NCBI GenBank assembly: GCA_035578905.1
Contig: JAQJVL010000126.1
Span: 620,001-684,000 of the forward strand
Length of the DNA: 64,000 nucleotides
Source: Stictocephala bisonia
Lineage: Eukaryota > Arthropoda > Insecta > Hemiptera > Membracidae
Direction: 5' to 3'
How positions within the stretch are numbered: position 1 is the first letter of the stretch; every line of letters starts with the position of its first letter. This document shows positions 60,179 to 64,000 of the stretch, one piece after another. The notes under the pieces are model-generated. The model was not told where the DNA came from. It saw only the letters and a list, made by a program, of their open reading frames with translations, and did no database searches. The position numbers and the translations under genes were made by a program.

Positions 60179-60234
60179 GCACCTGTTGTTTCCCAGTTTT
60201 TGCGCTTCCTGCGCCTCGTGTCCTACGTCTTGTT
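60179..60234 (+). CDS. Weak third exon candidate (56 nt)
   Basis: ATCTTTACCACAG is a fair acceptor and CTTGTT|GTAAGT a strong donor. The island is GC-richer than its flanks. Continuing from phase 1 of the 40107 exon it stays open (GTCCFPVFALPAPRVLRLV) and returns to phase 0, but another frame is open too, and 19 codons without a stop is weak evidence. It starts 100 bp after the 174-bp satellite. Confidence 0.25.
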
Positions 60235-60508
60235 GTAAGTTCCAAATTTCTCGTTTGTTTGCCCACGCGAATTTCTATTCAGCTTCCCATACTTATATCT
60301 ATTGAAATAGGGAAATCGCAACGACAAAAAGTTATTGTATTTTTGAGACTTTCAAAAACCCAACTATTGGTGCTATTTTCTTAATGGGCAAACATGAGGA
60401 CCAGTCCATATCATATACAAGGAGTTCATAAAACAAACTTCAAGATTTCGGGAATGAGGAATGATAAGACCTAATTTAGTGTAAAGTATCAAGTTCCTAA
60501 TTTGTACC
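60235..60508. other. Unassigned spacer
   Basis: No feature recognised. Confidence 0.5.
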
Positions 60509-60882
60509 ATTTAAATTGGCGGCTATTTTTTTCTTCAAAACTTAATTTCTTAAAAAGTATACATTTAAAAAACTACAAAATACACAAAAATTGCTAAATC
60601 TTATTTCCTAAAAGATGGTATAAAGATTGTTACGATCAGATCATTAGTAACTGATAAGTTGTAGTTGTTGTAATACAGTACATGATAATTGGATAAAATT
60701 GTTACAAACATATAATAATGCATTACAAAAATACAACCTTTCAATTACTAATGATTCAATGGTAACAATCTTTAAACCAGTTTTAGGAAATCAAATTTTT
60801 GTGTTAGTTGTAGTTTTTCTGAAAAATGTACACTTTTTAAGATATTAAGTTGAAAACTAAAAATAGCCACCATTTTTAAATA
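60509..60882. mobile_element. Foldback element, about 374 bp
   Basis: The left half (from TTTAAATTGGCGGCTATTTT) and the right half (ending AAAATAGCCACCATTTTTAAA) are inverted repeats over about 180 bp each. Matching inner words include CTTAAAAAGT, CACAAAAATT, TTTCCTAAAA, AAAGATTGTTAC and ATCATTAGTAA. Arms differ by substitutions and small indels. No target duplication is evident. Outer ends are approximate. Confidence 0.75.
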
Positions 60883-61909
60883 CTGTAGTGACATTAAGGA
60901 ATTGTTGTGATGTCACCATCAGCAGCATTGACCTGCGAACTGTTACACTCCCATCGGGCATTGCAAGTCATCAGAGTACATGTGAGTGCAGCTGCAATGC
61001 TCGGACTGCAATTAATTGCTGTGTCTAATTGGTATCCCTGATCTGTATACAGTTGGAAGCGATCTAGGCCTAGGTCGTGCCCGCGGCGACAACGCATTGT
61101 GGGCGTAAGTGGTACGGAGTGCGCTCTCTTATAAAGTCCCCCGCATTTTTGCTTAATTTCCCCTCAAATGTGAGCTAACATCTGCTCGCGACGACTCACC
61201 TGCTAGACTTTATTAACTGCACGCGAAGTGCAGGAGTACAGTAGTTCGTCCTCAAAATGGACTAGCCAATCTGTTTTATGTAACGCCGTAGTCTTTCTAG
61301 TATAACCAATTACTATATAGCAGCTGTCACACGCCGATCACGTGTTTCCTCGTTCAGTAACGTACATATCAGACACTGACGATACATAAGCGTAAAACAA
61401 ATTGATTGACGGTTAGTTTAGGTTTTGTATGTCATAAAAAGCTCAACACGCAAACACAAGATAAATATGGCTAAACTAGTTAAGCATTACTTGAGTCATT
61501 CTGTTAAAAGTTAAATGCTGATTTCAGCGTCCCTATAAACCTTCAATAATATTTAATGAACACTATTTAGATTAAACTGGCTTGCAATGTTAATAGCATG
61601 GTTTTGTTAGGTAAGGAGAGGAATATTTGTGGAATGAAAAGTTAAGTTGTTTCATACTTTATAAAACTAAATAATAACTAAAGAATTAAAATTCGACTAT
61701 TTAAGAATAAGTTTAAATATTATGGTGTCCGTTGGTTAAATAGCATCAATGACGATATACAAACAGACTGACTTCTTTTCCAAAACGTTGTTTCTTAAAT
61801 TACTAGCTGTTTTGGAGTCCTGTAGTGGAGCGCTGGTGTAGTCCAATGTAAATGTAACTGAGGTTAAATCAGCAGCAGTGACAGACCAAGTATTCCTATT
61901 GTTTGACAA
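60883..61909. other. Unassigned; GC-richer, CpG-containing patch at 60.9-61.25 kb
   Basis: The patch includes CCGCGGCG and a TATAAAG at about 61129 on the plus strand. It could be a regulatory region, but no transcript start can be shown. The open frames at 60894-61097 and 61736-61945 (minus) are not recognised. Confidence 0.35.
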
Positions 61910-62170
61910 CTGTGAGTAATATGCAATCAAGGGTATGCTAATCACCTCTGGTGCTTGAAGTTCGAGTTCGATTCCCGCACTGGCGGCTGGTAAAACTGCA
62001 CCTCAATTTTTCTCCAGTGTTGAATCAACACATGAGATGATAGGGAACTATGACTTCAGTGGCGAATTCTGGTAACGAACGCTGGAACTAACTATCGGCG
62101 TCGAAGCCCAATGTGAAAACATCACATCTCTGAGCAAAAGGGCCGTCCGTCCTTGTGGGCCCATTCGCGG
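61910..62170 (+). mobile_element. Possible tRNA-derived SINE
   Basis: AGTTCGAGTTCGATTCCCGC contains a near-perfect Pol III B box (GTTCGATTCC). A suitable A box upstream is not clear. The following 150 bp are GC-richer than the surroundings and end near GGGCCCATTCGCGGATGAT. No poly(A) or tandem tail is seen. Confidence 0.35.
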
Positions 62171-62753
62171 ATGATAGAATTTCTAAAATAATCTTGGTCT
62201 GTAACTCAAAAGTAATTGATCAATACGTAACAGTTAAATATACTTTTTATTGTTATACTATGTATTGTCATTTTAAAATTTTATTATTTAAGGTAATTAT
62301 TTTTTAAAGTTTGATCAGGCCTATACATTTTGAAAACTGAATTTTACTGTTCAGAAAAAAATATAAAAAACCGGTACTTTTCAAAATCTGTTATGAAGGC
62401 TATTTAGCTTTGACCTTTCTTGAAACTAACTTCTATCATGATATGTGCTTTGTAAGTCATATTATGGCAGCAATGAAGTTCCTCAGTGAACAAGCTATAG
62501 ATTTATGACGCCTGAAAATGATTTATAGTACAGGTTTCGAGGTGGTTGTGTCAAACCTGAGTGGCTGCGAGCGAAGTGTCCACACGCGACACTGCAAAAA
62601 AGGGTTTTATTGTTTGCTTGCTTAATTGATTGTTTTTATGGTGCCATTAAAATTAAAAAAATAAACATACAAATTACCAACTTGCTCTTAGTGTAAGGCA
62701 TTGTAAATTTTCGTGCAGCGGGAAATTTATTAACAGCTAACAACATATTCTCA
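62171..62753. other. Unassigned AT-rich sequence
   Basis: Nothing recognised. Confidence 0.5.
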
Positions 62754-63196
62754 TAGTACATCTTGTTATTAGTGCACTGACTGGTGGTGAGGTTCGTAAC
62801 ATTGTCATAGTACTTCTTGTCATGAGTGCACTGAATGGTGGTGAGGTTCGTAACATTGTCATAGTACATCTTGTCATGAGTGTACTGAATGGTGGTGAGG
62901 TTCGTAACATTGTTAGAGTACATCTTGTCACGAGTGCACTGACTAGTGGTGGTGTTTGTAACATTGTCATAGTACATCTTGTCATGAGTGTACTGACTGG
63001 TGGTGAGGTTCATAACATTGTCATAGTACTTCTTGTCATGAGTGCACTGAATGGTGGTGAGGTTCGTAACATTGTCATAGTACTTCTTGTCATGAGTGCA
63101 CTGACTGGTGGTGAGGTTCGTAACATTGTTAGAGTACATCTTGTCATGAGTGCACTGAATGGTGGTGAGGTTCGTAACATTGTCATAGTACATTGT
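62754..63196. repeat. 54-bp minisatellite, about 8 copies
   Basis: The unit contains CTTGTCATGAGTGCACTGA, TGGTGGTGAGGTTCGTAACA and TTGTCATAGTACAT. Variants include GAATGG/GACTGG, GTCATAG/GTTAGAG and GTACATC/GTACTTC. The period is 18 codons, giving open frames on both strands (62636-63193 minus, 62822-63223 plus) that I regard as incidental. Confidence 0.97.
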
Positions 63197-64000
63197 CCAG
63201 TTAATTCAAATTCATACTTTTAGTAAATGGTTTACATGAACAGTTCAAGCCTGTGGACAGGAGTCACAGCTATGTAAGCTATTTTCCTTCGTAACACCTA
63301 GTTTTAGTGTAGGGCTTTTCTAACTCTCTTTTGCTTTTACGTTAACACTTATAATTTAAGTTTTTATTACTGTTTTCCTAATATTGTGAGCACTTCTACC
63401 AATTATTGTACTGTGCTTCATTACTTCTACAATTTTTCTTTTCCTTGCTGGATACCAATAAATTTTTAAAATTCTGCTACATAAACAAATACATATTTGA
63501 TAGTTTGTTAATAAACAAAGTATTAACTATAAAAATAACATTCAAGAATAAAAATAAGATATTGATAAATTGAAGAATGGTGTAATGTATTTAACTTGTA
63601 TGAGAGAAGGCGCCATTCGTTGCGAGCATCGAATGCAGCTTGCACTTTGAACGTGTACAACCGTTGCAACTTATGCATTTCACAGGCTGACGGCTACACA
63701 GACACACGGTGTGTGCTATCAAACGGACCGCCAACAAGGAGTCTTCTGTAGCTCATTTCACTTAGTCGAATCCTAATCCACAAGCCTCATCTAATAAATT
63801 TCAATGCCTTGCTACGCCAATAAATACGGGCGGCGCGGAGTACGCGAACTGTTGGGTGCCGAACGGAACCGGTCGCTTGCACTCGGTTGTTGATAAACGG
63901 CTCTGTAGTCAGACGGGAACCCGATTGCCGTTTTGTTGAGTTGAAAAGATTACCCACACCTGTATAAATATATTGTCTTTATGCTCATAAATGATCATAA
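63197..64000. other. AT-rich, then a CpG-rich island at 63.6-63.95 kb
   Basis: From about 63600 the sequence becomes GC- and CpG-rich (GGGCGGCGCGG, ACCGGTCGC, GGGAACCCG). It holds possible splice-like words (TTTCACAG|GCTGACGG and CACG|GTGTGT) but no clear open frame. It may be a promoter, a first exon or the edge of an element cut by the window end. Confidence 0.35.

Noticed and set aside
61129..61135. TATAAAG as a promoter
   Set aside because: A single seven-base word in an AT-rich genome is not evidence; no start site or downstream exon can be linked.
62636..63223. Open frames of 133 and 185 codons
   Set aside because: They come from the 54-bp minisatellite (18-codon period) and overlap on opposite strands.

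Overview
This window looks like a stretch of an animal nuclear genome, very probably an insect. It is AT-rich, has no operons, ribosome binding sites or long conserved open reading frames, and has small exon-like islands with GT/AG splice signals far apart. It carries decayed eukaryotic transposons: a mariner/IS630-type transposase, non-LTR reverse transcriptases, TTAA- and TA-flanked foldback elements and tRNA-like sequences. It also holds two short runs of TTAGG/CCTAA, the insect telomere repeat. The species cannot be named from the sequence.

The best coding evidence is two short exon candidates on the + strand, 30337-30408 (72 nt) and 40107-40140 (34 nt). Both have good acceptor and donor sites and compatible reading phase. 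A weaker third candidate is 60179-60234. If they belong to one gene, nearly the whole window is intron of a large gene. I did not recognise the protein. All the longer open frames lie inside tandem repeats whose period is a multiple of three, and I do not believe they are genes.

The dominant feature is tandem repeats. I count about sixteen minisatellite families with units of 22 to 174 bp, together about 16 kb or roughly a quarter of the window: 37 bp at 1.0-2.2 kb, 35 bp at 8.3-9.6 kb, 22 bp at 13.5 kb, 141 bp at 14.1-15.9 kb, 66 bp at 21.5-26.1 kb, 42 bp at 29.9 kb, 36 bp at 35.6 kb and inverted at 47.7 kb, 44 bp at 41.0 kb, 39 bp at 42.0 kb, 91 bp at 44.8-46.2 kb, 31 bp at 52.7 kb, 28 bp at 53.8 kb, 23 bp at 55.2-56.4 kb, 174 bp at 58.7-60.1 kb and 54 bp at 62.8 kb.

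Between the arrays lie the transposon remains. They are a 66-bp-arm hairpin (4.1 kb), a TTAA-flanked element that splits a 141-bp satellite unit (14.2-14.7 kb), a dead mariner transposase (16.0 kb), an 868-bp TA-flanked foldback (30.5 kb), a dead non-LTR RT on the minus strand (32.2-33.6 kb), a second RT fragment on the plus strand (36.4 kb), two foldbacks with telomere-repeat cores (13.3 and 43.6 kb), another foldback (60.5 kb), and several tRNA-like or SINE-like pieces. The most interesting points are that the 23-bp satellite is an amplified tRNA D-arm (Pol III A box) ending in a full tRNA-like fold, that the 36-bp satellite carries serial four-tract G-quadruplex motifs, that two unrelated foldbacks share a telomere-repeat core, and that 9.6-10.1 kb looks like a blend of the satellite with a sequence found 1 kb downstream.
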